IMG/VR virus record: IMGVR_UViG_3300002053_000067
Coordinates: 1 to 25,887 of that record
DNA: 25,887 bases
Strand: one strand, 5' to 3'
Source of the DNA: a virus
The translations under genes were made by a program, and so were the position numbers. The notes below the pieces were generated by a model, which saw only the letters and a list, made by a program, of their open reading frames with translations, ran no database searches and had not been told where the DNA came from. The number at the start of each line of letters is the position of its first letter. The first letter of the stretch is position 1. Positions 14,140 to 20,433 of the stretch are shown here, one piece after another.

Positions 14140-15477
14140 TTGAACATTCCTTTACCACCACCGCCGAGAAACATGGTGATTTGTGGTGATAATTTGAAAG
14201 TGACATCTGGTTGGCCTAATAATTGTATTAGTGGAATTTGTACAGACCCGCCATATGGATTAGAGTTTATGGGAAAAGATTGGGATAGAGGTTTGCCAGG
14301 AATTAATTTTTGGAAAGAATTTTTGCGAATCACCAAACCCGGCGGCTTCCTTCTCTGCTTCGGCGGAACTCGAACTTTCCACCGATTGACTTGTGCCATT
14401 GAAGATGCGGGGTGGGAAATCAGGGATTGTATGATGTGGCTTTATGGTTCGGGGTTTCCGAAGTCACATGATATTAGTAAGGCAATTGATAAAAAAGTAG
14501 GGGCTAAAAGAGAAGTTGTTGGAACAAAACTCGGACAACCGGGTTATTCTCTTACCAATGCGAAAAATCAAGGAACATCTTTACAGTGGAGCAATTCAAA
14601 AAGAAATGGTAAAAAAGAATGTGATGTAACTGCCCCTGCCACTTCCCTCGCCCAACTCTGGAACGGTTACGGCACTGCTCTAAAACCCGCTTGGGAACCC
14701 ATTATTGTTGCGATGAAACCTCTTGATGGTACATTTGTTAATAATGCTGAAAAGTGGGGGGTTGCGGGGTTGAATATTGATGGGGGAAGAATAAAAGGAC
14801 AAAAAAGAAGTCCTGAATTTAGAAATCCAAAAAGTAAAGGTCAATTCAAACAATCAGATAATAAAAATCTTATTAATTGGGATAGTTCTCAAGGCCGCTG
14901 GCCTGCCAATTTAATTTTGGATGAAGAAGCGGGGAAGATGTTGGATGAGCAGAGTGGAAAAATTAGTTATGGTAAGAAAAAAGGTGGCTATAAATATCAG
15001 GGTAAAGAATATCAAGTAGAGGGTTTTGTAAAAGATTGTAAACCACAAGCTCCGAGTAATTATGCTGATTCCGGCGGTGCTTCCCGATTTTTTTATTGTG
15101 CAAAGACTTCGAGAAAAGAACGTGATTTAGGAATGAATGGGGCTGAAGAAAAACTTTTGGCTCGCTCTGGTGGGGCACAGGGAGCAGAAAATCGGGGAGA
15201 AGATAAATATTTACAAGACCATATTGGATTGAATCGGGTTGCAAAAGTTAAAAACAATCACCCGACTGTGAAACCACTTGCTCTGATGAAATACCTCTGC
15301 ACTCTGCTTAAAATGCCAGGCCAAAACCAAATTATCTTAGACCCGTTTTTAGGATCGGGAACAACAGCAATGGCCTGTAAAGAGTTAGGAATCAATTACA
15401 TCGGGATTGAAAAAGAAAAAGAATATTGTGAAATTGCAAAAAGAAGAATTGCAGCAATCAAACCCTGCCCAAATTAA
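14140..15477 (+). CDS. DNA (adenine-N6 or cytosine-N4) methyltransferase with IPLPPPP N-terminus
   Basis: The 445-residue protein has the catalytic motif DPPY at 36-39 (TDPPYGLEFMGKDWD) and the AdoMet-binding motif DPFLGSGTT at 401-409 followed by YIGIEKEKEYCEIAKRRI. This order places it in the beta class of amino-methyltransferases; DPPY leaves N6-adenine and N4-cytosine both open. Residues about 120-380 are the variable, target-recognising part. The start TTG 14140 lies six bases after GGGGGG and gives the N-terminus MNIPLPPPPR; a start at ATG 14173 would remove this but has no site. No restriction enzyme gene is next to it, so it probably protects phage DNA or marks it for regulation. Confidence 0.9.
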   Translation: MNIPLPPPPRNMVICGDNLKVTSGWPNNCISGICTDPPYGLEFMGKDWDRGLPGINFWKEFLRITKPGGFLLCFGGTRTFHRLTCAIEDAGWEIRDCMMWLYGSGFPKSHDISKAIDKKVGAKREVVGTKLGQPGYSLTNAKNQGTSLQWSNSKRNGKKECDVTAPATSLAQLWNGYGTALKPAWEPIIVAMKPLDGTFVNNAEKWGVAGLNIDGGRIKGQKRSPEFRNPKSKGQFKQSDNKNLINWDSSQGRWPANLILDEEAGKMLDEQSGKISYGKKKGGYKYQGKEYQVEGFVKDCKPQAPSNYADSGGASRFFYCAKTSRKERDLGMNGAEEKLLARSGGAQGAENRGEDKYLQDHIGLNRVAKVKNNHPTVKPLALMKYLCTLLKMPGQNQIILDPFLGSGTTAMACKELGINYIGIEKEKEYCEIAKRRIAAIKPCPN

Positions 15478-15494
15478 GCATTTGTAGATGTTCA

Positions 15495-15562
15495 GCACAG
15501 GGGGCGGTTCGTGGGTGATAAAATTGGCACGTGACAATTGACTACCTGTGCAAATGAGAACC
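15495..15562. promoter_or_regulatory. Structured noncoding region with palindrome and interlocking repeats
   Basis: The 152-base gap 15478-15629 before the primase gene is richer in GC than its surroundings. ATTGGCACGTGACAAT (15523-15538) is a palindrome with one mismatched pair. Around it, GCACAGG (15495-15501) pairs with CCTGTGC (15545-15551), and GGTTC (15506-15510) with GAACC (15558-15562), in an order (a, b, a', b') that would give a pseudoknot in RNA. It may be an operator, a leader RNA or a replication origin feature. Confidence 0.45.
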
Positions 15563-15629
15563 TGCCGCAAAACGTTGAAATGGGTGGGGTTTTTGAAAAT
15601 TTTTAATAGGGGGACAAGGATGCAAAAAA

Positions 15630-17906
15630 ATGACAAAAAACTTAGAAGATTTATGGATAACATTTCAACAAAATGTCTATCCGACAATGATAGATTGTCT
15701 TGCCGAAGATTTAGGAGTTACGGTTGAATCAATTAAAAAGTTGGGGATAGGGTTTTTTCCCGGCGAACAAGCCTGGATTTTTGCCGAGCGTGACCATCGG
15801 GGGAATGTAATTGGATTGCAGCGGCGATACAAGGATGGTAAGAAGTTTATGATTAAGAGTTCAAAGCGGGGGTTGATTTATGAAATCAACAAATTCGGCA
15901 TGTTTCGTAATACTGCCAAAAAGACGAAACCTAATTATTTGTATTCGAACTTTGTCCGATGTTATAACGCCGGTGTTTGTTGCCCACTTTGTAACAAAGA
16001 TGATTGGTGTCTCGTCAGTTCTGATGATGTCCACAATCCATCTGCTGTTATCTGTGGAAGAAGCTCAGAAGGTGCTAAAAGATATATTCAAAATTCAGGT
16101 TACTTGCACCAACTTCAAGAAACTATCAGTAGTGGGCAAAATGAATCATTGCAAGTTTCAAATAAGCCGTTGGTCGTGGTGGAAGGTTCTTCTGATGTCT
16201 TATGTGCTATGGACTTGGGCTATACTGCAATCGGCAAACCATCGGCGGAAGGTGGTAATGATTTATTGGTTAAACTCCTTAAAGGCAAAAATCAAAAAGT
16301 TATTATAATCGGGGAAAATGATGAAGCCGGGCAGCGAGGGCTGGAATCTACTTTTCAAATATTAAAACCAATTTGCAAATCAACAATTAAAATTTTGCCG
16401 CCCGATGGGTTTTCTGATTTGCGGGATTGGGGGCCGACTGTCGATGAATTTGAAAAATGGATCAAGAAAAATAAGATTACAAAAACTGCTGATGGAATTT
16501 TTGAAACCACACAACACTATCCATTAGCTTTAGAATGGTTGGAAACACAAAAGAAAAACGGGAAACTTCAATTACGATATTTCAATAAAGATTGGTATCG
16601 TTATTCAGGTTTGTGCTATGAAAAATTAGCAATTGAAATTTTGGAGCGTGAGTTTTATAAATTTTTCGGAAAACGGGAAGCTGTTGTTTCAAAAGTTGGC
16701 GAATTGCGGGAAATTAGACCATTAAATGTGAATGAATATTTTATCCGAAACATCCGGCACATTGTCAGTCGGCAGTGTTTTATTGAAGCCCCCGGAAATA
16801 TTTATCAACCCTTTCATATTAAGGAGCAACAAATGTTTGATATTAAACAGGCAGTTGTTTTCAAAAACGGCATTTATTATGTCAATGATAACAGATTTGA
16901 ATCACATAACCCCGATATATTTATTACTTCAACCTTGTCATATAATTATAATCCAAATGCTAAATGCGATTTATGGCTTTGGTTTGTTGAAGACATTTTT
17001 AATGGAAATCAAGAATGTATAGATTTGCTTCAAGAATGGTTTGGCTACAATCTCATAGCCAGCAACCACCTTGAGCAATTTATGTTTTTCTTTGGAGTAC
17101 CAGGATCGGGGAAAAGTACAACCACTGATGTTTTATATGCAATGCTTGGTTCTAATAAATGTGGGGCAGCAAATTTGGAAGATTTAAGCAACCGCTTTGG
17201 GCTTCAACCATTTATTCATAAACAAGCAATTATAATATCGGAGGACAAAGCTACTCGAAAAGTTGAAGCTGATAAAATTCTACAACGCTTAAAACGTATT
17301 ACAGGACAAGATTGGTTGCCAGTGGATATAAAATTTCGTGACCCGATTCAGATCAAACCTATCTGGCGAATTACTTATGCGGGGAATGATATTTTGCCAT
17401 TTGATGATGCAGCCTGGGCATTAGGTCGCAGACTTAATTTGCTATATTTTGAAAACAGTTATGAAAAACCAGACCGAACACTTAAAAACCGGCTTGTCCG
17501 AGAAGCACAGGGAATTGCAATTTGGGCGTTAGAAGGATTAAAGCGACTTTTGAAAAATGGGGAATTTACTGTGCCGCTTGTTTCCAAAACTCATATTCAA
17601 GATTTCAAAAGTTTCACAAATTCTTTAGCAGCAATGATAGATAGTTGTTGCCGAATTTACGATGAACCCGCAGAACAAGAAAAACATTGGGCGGCGTTTG
17701 ACCATTTATATGAATTGCATAAAGTATGGTATGAAGACAATGGTCTGAAACCAATGACAAAAATTGCCTTTGGAATGAAGTTTAAAAATACATTTCCGAA
17801 TTTACAAAAAACAAGAATTCGAGAACAAGGATTACAAGTTGCAGTTTATCAGGGAATTGAAATTACACAAGAAGCCTTTAGACATTATTTGGGAGGGTTG
17901 AAATGA
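15630..17906 (+). CDS. TOPRIM primase - SF3 helicase fusion (phage/plasmid primase type)
   Basis: The 758-residue protein joins priming and unwinding. The N-terminal part includes a zinc motif (CCPLCNKDDWC to ICGR, from about residue 117). The TOPRIM domain has VVVEGSSD (E185) and GENDEAG (residues 228-234), where the usual D-x-D first Asp is Glu. The C-terminal half is a D5/SF3 helicase: Walker A GVPGSGKST (K495), IIISEDKA as Walker B, and TYAGNDILPFDD as motif C. Start ATG 15630 is chosen by homology-like content; ATG 15620 is better placed behind GGGGG but in another frame. It is the replicative primase-helicase expected to work with the family A polymerase. Confidence 0.9.
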   Translation: MTKNLEDLWITFQQNVYPTMIDCLAEDLGVTVESIKKLGIGFFPGEQAWIFAERDHRGNVIGLQRRYKDGKKFMIKSSKRGLIYEINKFGMFRNTAKKTKPNYLYSNFVRCYNAGVCCPLCNKDDWCLVSSDDVHNPSAVICGRSSEGAKRYIQNSGYLHQLQETISSGQNESLQVSNKPLVVVEGSSDVLCAMDLGYTAIGKPSAEGGNDLLVKLLKGKNQKVIIIGENDEAGQRGLESTFQILKPICKSTIKILPPDGFSDLRDWGPTVDEFEKWIKKNKITKTADGIFETTQHYPLALEWLETQKKNGKLQLRYFNKDWYRYSGLCYEKLAIEILEREFYKFFGKREAVVSKVGELREIRPLNVNEYFIRNIRHIVSRQCFIEAPGNIYQPFHIKEQQMFDIKQAVVFKNGIYYVNDNRFESHNPDIFITSTLSYNYNPNAKCDLWLWFVEDIFNGNQECIDLLQEWFGYNLIASNHLEQFMFFFGVPGSGKSTTTDVLYAMLGSNKCGAANLEDLSNRFGLQPFIHKQAIIISEDKATRKVEADKILQRLKRITGQDWLPVDIKFRDPIQIKPIWRITYAGNDILPFDDAAWALGRRLNLLYFENSYEKPDRTLKNRLVREAQGIAIWALEGLKRLLKNGEFTVPLVSKTHIQDFKSFTNSLAAMIDSCCRIYDEPAEQEKHWAAFDHLYELHKVWYEDNGLKPMTKIAFGMKFKNTFPNLQKTRIREQGLQVAVYQGIEITQEAFRHYLGGLK

Positions 17907-18157
17907 ATTTTGAATGTAAAGTAGAAGCTGACGCCGAAAATCTTTTTAAACAAGCTAAATTTTATACGGCAAATATTTTATTAAATGCTGAAGAAGAAAT
18001 TGACGGTATTTTTGGGAATAAATATGCAGAAAAGCACCCTGAATTAGTTATTGCATATTTACAAGCCGTTCAAAAAGATTTTCACACCGCAGTTTTATTG
18101 GAAACAGTTCAAAAAATTGCTGAAGTTCTGGAGGAAAAATTAAATGATTCTAAATAG
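17903..18157 (+). CDS. Small helical phage protein, unknown
   Basis: The 84-residue protein starts at ATG 17903, overlapping the primase stop (ATGA), with GGGAGGG inside the primase gene. It is acidic and almost entirely helical (AKFYTANILLNAEEEIDGIFG, KHPELVIAYLQAVQKDFHTAV). I have seen this pattern of NAEEEID.IFG and HPELV..Y..A in uncharacterised phage proteins near replication genes. No function is known to me. Confidence 0.7.
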   Translation: MNFECKVEADAENLFKQAKFYTANILLNAEEEIDGIFGNKYAEKHPELVIAYLQAVQKDFHTAVLLETVQKIAEVLEEKLNDSK

Positions 18158-18314
18158 TTGTGAACATAATGACAGTATTATTGTTTATATGGGAATGCAG
18201 TGCCCTGTTTGTGAAATGGAAAGTGAAATAGCAGAGTTAGAAGATAAACTTTCTATATTAGAAGGTCAGTATGATGAATTGGAGAGGGGATTGAATGAGC
18301 TTAAAACAAATTGA
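18144..18314 (+). CDS. Small CxxC coiled-coil protein
   Basis: ATG 18144 follows CTGGAGGAAAAATTAA, and the frame ends at TGA 18312-18314, giving 56 residues. It contains CPVCEMESEIAELEDKLSIL, that is one CxxC pair followed by an acidic coiled coil, plus an upstream Cys-Glu-His that could complete a zinc site. Such short zinc/coiled-coil proteins are frequent in phage early regions. It overlaps its neighbours on both sides. Confidence 0.6.
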   Translation: MILNSCEHNDSIIVYMGMQCPVCEMESEIAELEDKLSILEGQYDELERGLNELKTN

Positions 18315-18384
18315 TTGGTGGGCGTTGATTGTATGTAGTTTATTAATTGTTTTATTTATTTTAATTGTTTGTAATAGTTTGTAA
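18295..18384 (+). CDS. 29-residue single-pass membrane peptide
   Basis: ATG 18295 lies behind a strong GGAGAGGGG site inside the previous gene, and the frame ends at TAA 18382-18384. The product, starting MSLKQIDWWALIVCSLLIVL, is a short polar head and one membrane helix of about 20 residues. Such peptides may act in lysis control, superinfection exclusion or membrane anchoring. The good ribosome binding site and coherent hydrophobic stretch argue that it is real. Confidence 0.55.
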   Translation: MSLKQIDWWALIVCSLLIVLFILIVCNSL

Positions 18385-18391
18385 CGGTTAA

Positions 18392-18631
18392 ATGGGAAAA
18401 AAAAAAATGTTAAAAGAGTTTGATATTAGCCACGAAATGTGGCGGGAATATGATTGGAACGGACGTATTTATCGTATCAACAACCCTGTAACATTGTATC
18501 TTCGTTCAGGTGGAACAACCCATCGGGTTGTTGATAAAGATGGTGTTGCACATTGTATTCCTTCAGTTGGTGTAATGGGTTGTGTTCTTAGGTGGCAAAA
18601 TTCACCAGGAATAAAACCAGTTAATTTTTAA
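18392..18631 (+). CDS. Small conserved phage protein, unknown
   Basis: The 79-residue protein contains FDISHEMWREYDWNGRIYRINNPVTLYL, then RSGGTTHRVVDKDGVAHCIP and GCVLRW, a pattern I recognise from uncharacterised phage proteins. Two starts are possible, ATG 18392 and ATG 18407, with a run of 11 A (18397-18407) between them. Neither has a strong ribosome binding site. An A-run of this length may cause slippage in transcription or in sequencing, but the protein frame itself is not disturbed if ATG 18407 is used. Confidence 0.7.
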   Translation: MGKKKMLKEFDISHEMWREYDWNGRIYRINNPVTLYLRSGGTTHRVVDKDGVAHCIPSVGVMGCVLRWQNSPGIKPVNF

Positions 18632-18653
18632 TAAAATTTTGGAGGGGTGAAAA

Positions 18654-19091
18654 ATGAAAAAGTTTGGTAAGGCGTTAGTAATGTTGATTTGTGTAATCGG
18701 GTTGGTAATAACTTTTGGCTGTGCCGGATTACAGGATTTAGTTGTACCTTGCCACATCAATGAGGATGTTATTGAATATTCCGGCCAAGAACCAACAAGT
18801 TATTTGCCCTGGACCACAGTATTTGACGCTGAACGGATTAAAGCGTATGTAGATTATCAGCACGCAGATTTTCAAAAAACATTAAGAGATTGTATAGCTT
18901 CTGATGATATGAAATATGATTTTCTTACTGGTAGAATTGAATTAAGTATTGCCGATGCTCGACAATTACAGCAAAAATTATTCAATCCAAATGGTTCTGT
19001 TGGAATGGCAATTACTGCATTATTCGGCGGAACAATTGGAGCATTGTTTATTAACACGCCGAAGAAAAATAATAACAATAAAATGGTGTAA
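18654..19091 (+). CDS. Phage lipoprotein with C-terminal membrane segment, candidate u-spanin
   Basis: The 145-residue protein starts at ATG 18654 behind TTGGAGGGGTG. It has a basic N-terminus (MKKFGK), a hydrophobic core and a lipobox-like VITFGCAGL (Cys23), so it should be exported and lipid-modified. A soluble middle of about 95 residues follows, mainly helical in its second half (DARQLQQKLF). Then comes a glycine-rich hydrophobic segment, VGMAITALFGGTIGALFI, and a short basic tail KKNNNNK. Lipid anchor at one end and membrane helix with positive tail at the other is the plan of unimolecular spanins such as T1 gp11, which fuse the two membranes at lysis. The lipobox is imperfect (Phe at -2), so the call is tentative. 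Confidence 0.65.
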   Translation: MKKFGKALVMLICVIGLVITFGCAGLQDLVVPCHINEDVIEYSGQEPTSYLPWTTVFDAERIKAYVDYQHADFQKTLRDCIASDDMKYDFLTGRIELSIADARQLQQKLFNPNGSVGMAITALFGGTIGALFINTPKKNNNNKMV

Positions 19092-19092
19092 A

Positions 19093-19281
19093 ATGACAGA
19101 CCAAGAAGTTAAAAATTGGTGTCACGCAGAATTTGAACGGGCAAAAACTGTTGAAAATAAACAGGAAGCAAATCAGATTAGGTATCGGGCAAAATTAATA
19201 TTTGATAAGCGGTTTCCTAATCCTGATGTTTGTTTTTGTTGTAAACAAGTAATAAAATGTTCCACCACCGCCAACAATTAA
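19093..19281 (+). CDS. Small protein with C-terminal cysteines, unknown
   Basis: ATG 19093 follows the lipoprotein stop by one base; no strong ribosome binding site is visible, so translation may be coupled. The 62 residues are a basic/acidic helix (VKNWCHAEFERAKTVENKQEANQIRYR, split over two helices) followed by DVCFCCKQVIKC, a cysteine group that could bind metal. It overlaps the next gene by 25 bases. Not recognised. Confidence 0.5.
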   Translation: MTDQEVKNWCHAEFERAKTVENKQEANQIRYRAKLIFDKRFPNPDVCFCCKQVIKCSTTANN

Positions 19282-19589
19282 TCAACTGGCTATTCAAAAA
19301 TGTCACCGACCGTGTAATCAAAAACGCATTGGAATCAGGGGGTGTCGAATGTTGCGGGAGGTTCGACACTCTCCCGACCACTAATTTACCGGGTTGGATT
19401 GTTGTAATTACTGGTAGATTCAAGACTTACAATATTGGTATTGTTGCCGATAATTTCAAATTGCGGTGGTTTCGAATAAAAGAAATTCCCTGGCAGAATT
19501 GGATTGGTGACATTGCAAAAAGTGATATTTATCGGGGAGATAATCCAGAGAAATATCAGGAGTTGAAAAATGGGAATAGAAATAATTGA
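19257..19589 (+). CDS. Phage protein of unknown function
   Basis: The 110-residue protein is read from ATG 19257, inside the preceding gene, without a clear ribosome binding site. The coherent part is NLPGWIVVITGRFKTYNIGIVADNFKLRWFRIKEIPWQNWIGD, a beta-rich segment with many aromatic residues. A pair of cysteines (ECCGRF) lies just before it, in DNA that forms strong overlapping inverted repeats (19342-19376). The family is not recognised. A later start is possible, since the first 40 residues are less protein-like. Confidence 0.55.
   Translation: MFHHRQQLINWLFKNVTDRVIKNALESGGVECCGRFDTLPTTNLPGWIVVITGRFKTYNIGIVADNFKLRWFRIKEIPWQNWIGDIAKSDIYRGDNPEKYQELKNGNRNN
19342..19376. other. Two interlocking inverted repeats inside a gene
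   Basis: GTGTCGAA (19342-19349) pairs perfectly with TTCGACAC (19362-19369), and CGGGAG (19355-19360) pairs perfectly with CTCCCG (19371-19376). The two stems interlock, so RNA can form one or the other, or a strained pseudoknot. The patch is far richer in GC than its surroundings. It has no T-run and is therefore not a standard terminator. Confidence 0.55.
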
Positions 19590-19818
19590 AAAAGAAATAA
19601 AGCGGCTCCAATTTGAAAAACAAAAACTTAAAGAAGCATTAAAACCTTTAATAAATATTGCAAATGCTTTTTGGTTAAATGGATTAGATGAAGCTCGGCC
19701 AGATTGGGGACATACAGAAAATAGTGATATTGAATTATTAACTGGGCGTGGTGGAAAATGTTTGCTTACACTTAAAGATGTTTTTAACGCTCAAAAGATT
19801 TCAGAATTAGTACAATGA
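19570..19818 (+). CDS. Small coiled-coil phage protein, unknown
   Basis: The 82-residue protein starts at ATG 19570 behind CAGGAGTTGAAAA. The N-terminus is a coiled coil (EIIEKEIKRLQFEKQKLKEA), the middle has WLNGLDEARPDW, and the end is ELLTGRGGKCLLTLKDV. This plan, a leucine/lysine helix followed by an LLTGRGG motif, occurs in uncharacterised phage proteins. It overlaps the next start by four bases (ATGA). Confidence 0.65.
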   Translation: MGIEIIEKEIKRLQFEKQKLKEALKPLINIANAFWLNGLDEARPDWGHTENSDIELLTGRGGKCLLTLKDVFNAQKISELVQ

Positions 19819-20108
19819 TTCCTGATTATCTCCACCAATCCGAAATCCGAAACTATATTTTCCAAAAAACCGGTGTGAGCTTAACTAAATGCCAAATAGA
19901 TTTGTTATTAAAATCGGGCGAAATCAAAAGTTTTAGAACCCGAAATGGCAAGCGAGCTACAACAAAAAGGAGAATAGATGAGTTTATTAAAAAACATACA
20001 AGGAAAGAAACTATTGGTAATAAGCTGCAAAAATATGGAGTTTTACTTAAATGTCACCGAAGAATCAGAAATAATAAAAAACCCAATTCCGATTCTATGG
20101 AATCTTGA
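19815..20108 (+). CDS. Putative small DNA-binding protein; C-terminal third overlaps the next gene
   Basis: The 97-residue frame starts at ATG 19815 (ATGA overlap). The first 60 residues are convincing: PDYLHQSEIRNYIFQKTGVS, then CQIDLLLKSGEIKSFRTRNGK and KRRIDEFIKKHT, a helix-rich, basic layout reminiscent of excisionase-like DNA-binding proteins. From about residue 55 on, the frame overlaps the next gene for 131 bases and looks less protein-like. It may be a true long overlap, or the gene may originally have ended earlier. Confidence 0.5.
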   Translation: MIPDYLHQSEIRNYIFQKTGVSLTKCQIDLLLKSGEIKSFRTRNGKRATTKRRIDEFIKKHTRKETIGNKLQKYGVLLKCHRRIRNNKKPNSDSMES

Positions 20109-20307
20109 TGGGTTATATGGTTGGATTCCAATTGAAATTGTTAGAAACACAACATCAACTTGGGTAGATTTTGCGAGAGAAAATCGAGGATTTTATAGTG
20201 GAAGTATTCAATTTACTTGGCACCAAGCCTATCGGCTGCGGCAGGATGTTGGGAGAATGTTAGAGCAACTTAATCAAAGTAACAGCCAAAGTGACAATAG
20301 CTCCTAA
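19978..20307 (+). CDS. Phage protein of unknown function
   Basis: The 109-residue protein starts at ATG 19978 behind a strong AAAAGGAGAATAG site. The sequence is coherent throughout (GKKLLVISCKNMEFYLNVTEE, GLYGWIPIEIVRNTTSTWVDFARENRGFYSGSIQF) and probably beta-rich in the middle with a helical end. The last 48 bases lie antisense over the minus-strand membrane protein gene. It is the last plus-strand gene before the structural genes on the other strand; no terminator separates the two. Not recognised. Confidence 0.65.
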   Translation: MSLLKNIQGKKLLVISCKNMEFYLNVTEESEIIKNPIPILWNLDGLYGWIPIEIVRNTTSTWVDFARENRGFYSGSIQFTWHQAYRLRQDVGRMLEQLNQSNSQSDNSS

Positions 20308-20433
20308 AGCAACACCCCAAGCCATTAAAGTATATCGAAAATGGTGAACATCGTGATTATTACACCATTTATCTATTCGTGCAACTCGTTCATCTAACCG
20401 AACAAGTAATTCTTCTTTTTGTTGCTCGTTCAT
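20260..20433 (-). CDS. Small membrane protein, XhlA/holin-like
   Basis: The minus-strand frame starts at ATG 20433-20431, overlapping the stop of the upstream large gene (ATGA), and ends at TAA 20262-20260, giving 57 residues. It begins MNEQQKEELLVRLDERVARI, followed by a His-rich stretch (NNHDVHHFRY) and one membrane helix (MAWGVALGAIVTLAVTLIKLL). A helix with LxRxDERVxxI, then HxxHH and a C-terminal membrane span is the plan of XhlA-type hemolysin/holin-associated phage proteins. GAGGA stands upstream. It may help the endolysin cross the membrane; the endolysin is not in this window. Confidence 0.7.
   Translation of the reverse strand: MNEQQKEELLVRLDERVARIDKWCNNHDVHHFRYTLMAWGVALGAIVTLAVTLIKLL

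Noticed and set aside
14140-15477. Complete restriction-modification system
   Set aside because: No restriction endonuclease gene lies beside the methyltransferase; the neighbours are a terminator and the primase.
15495-15562. tRNA gene in the structured gap before the primase
   Set aside because: A GGTTC-like string is present, but there is no acceptor stem, anticodon arm or T-arm in correct spacing.
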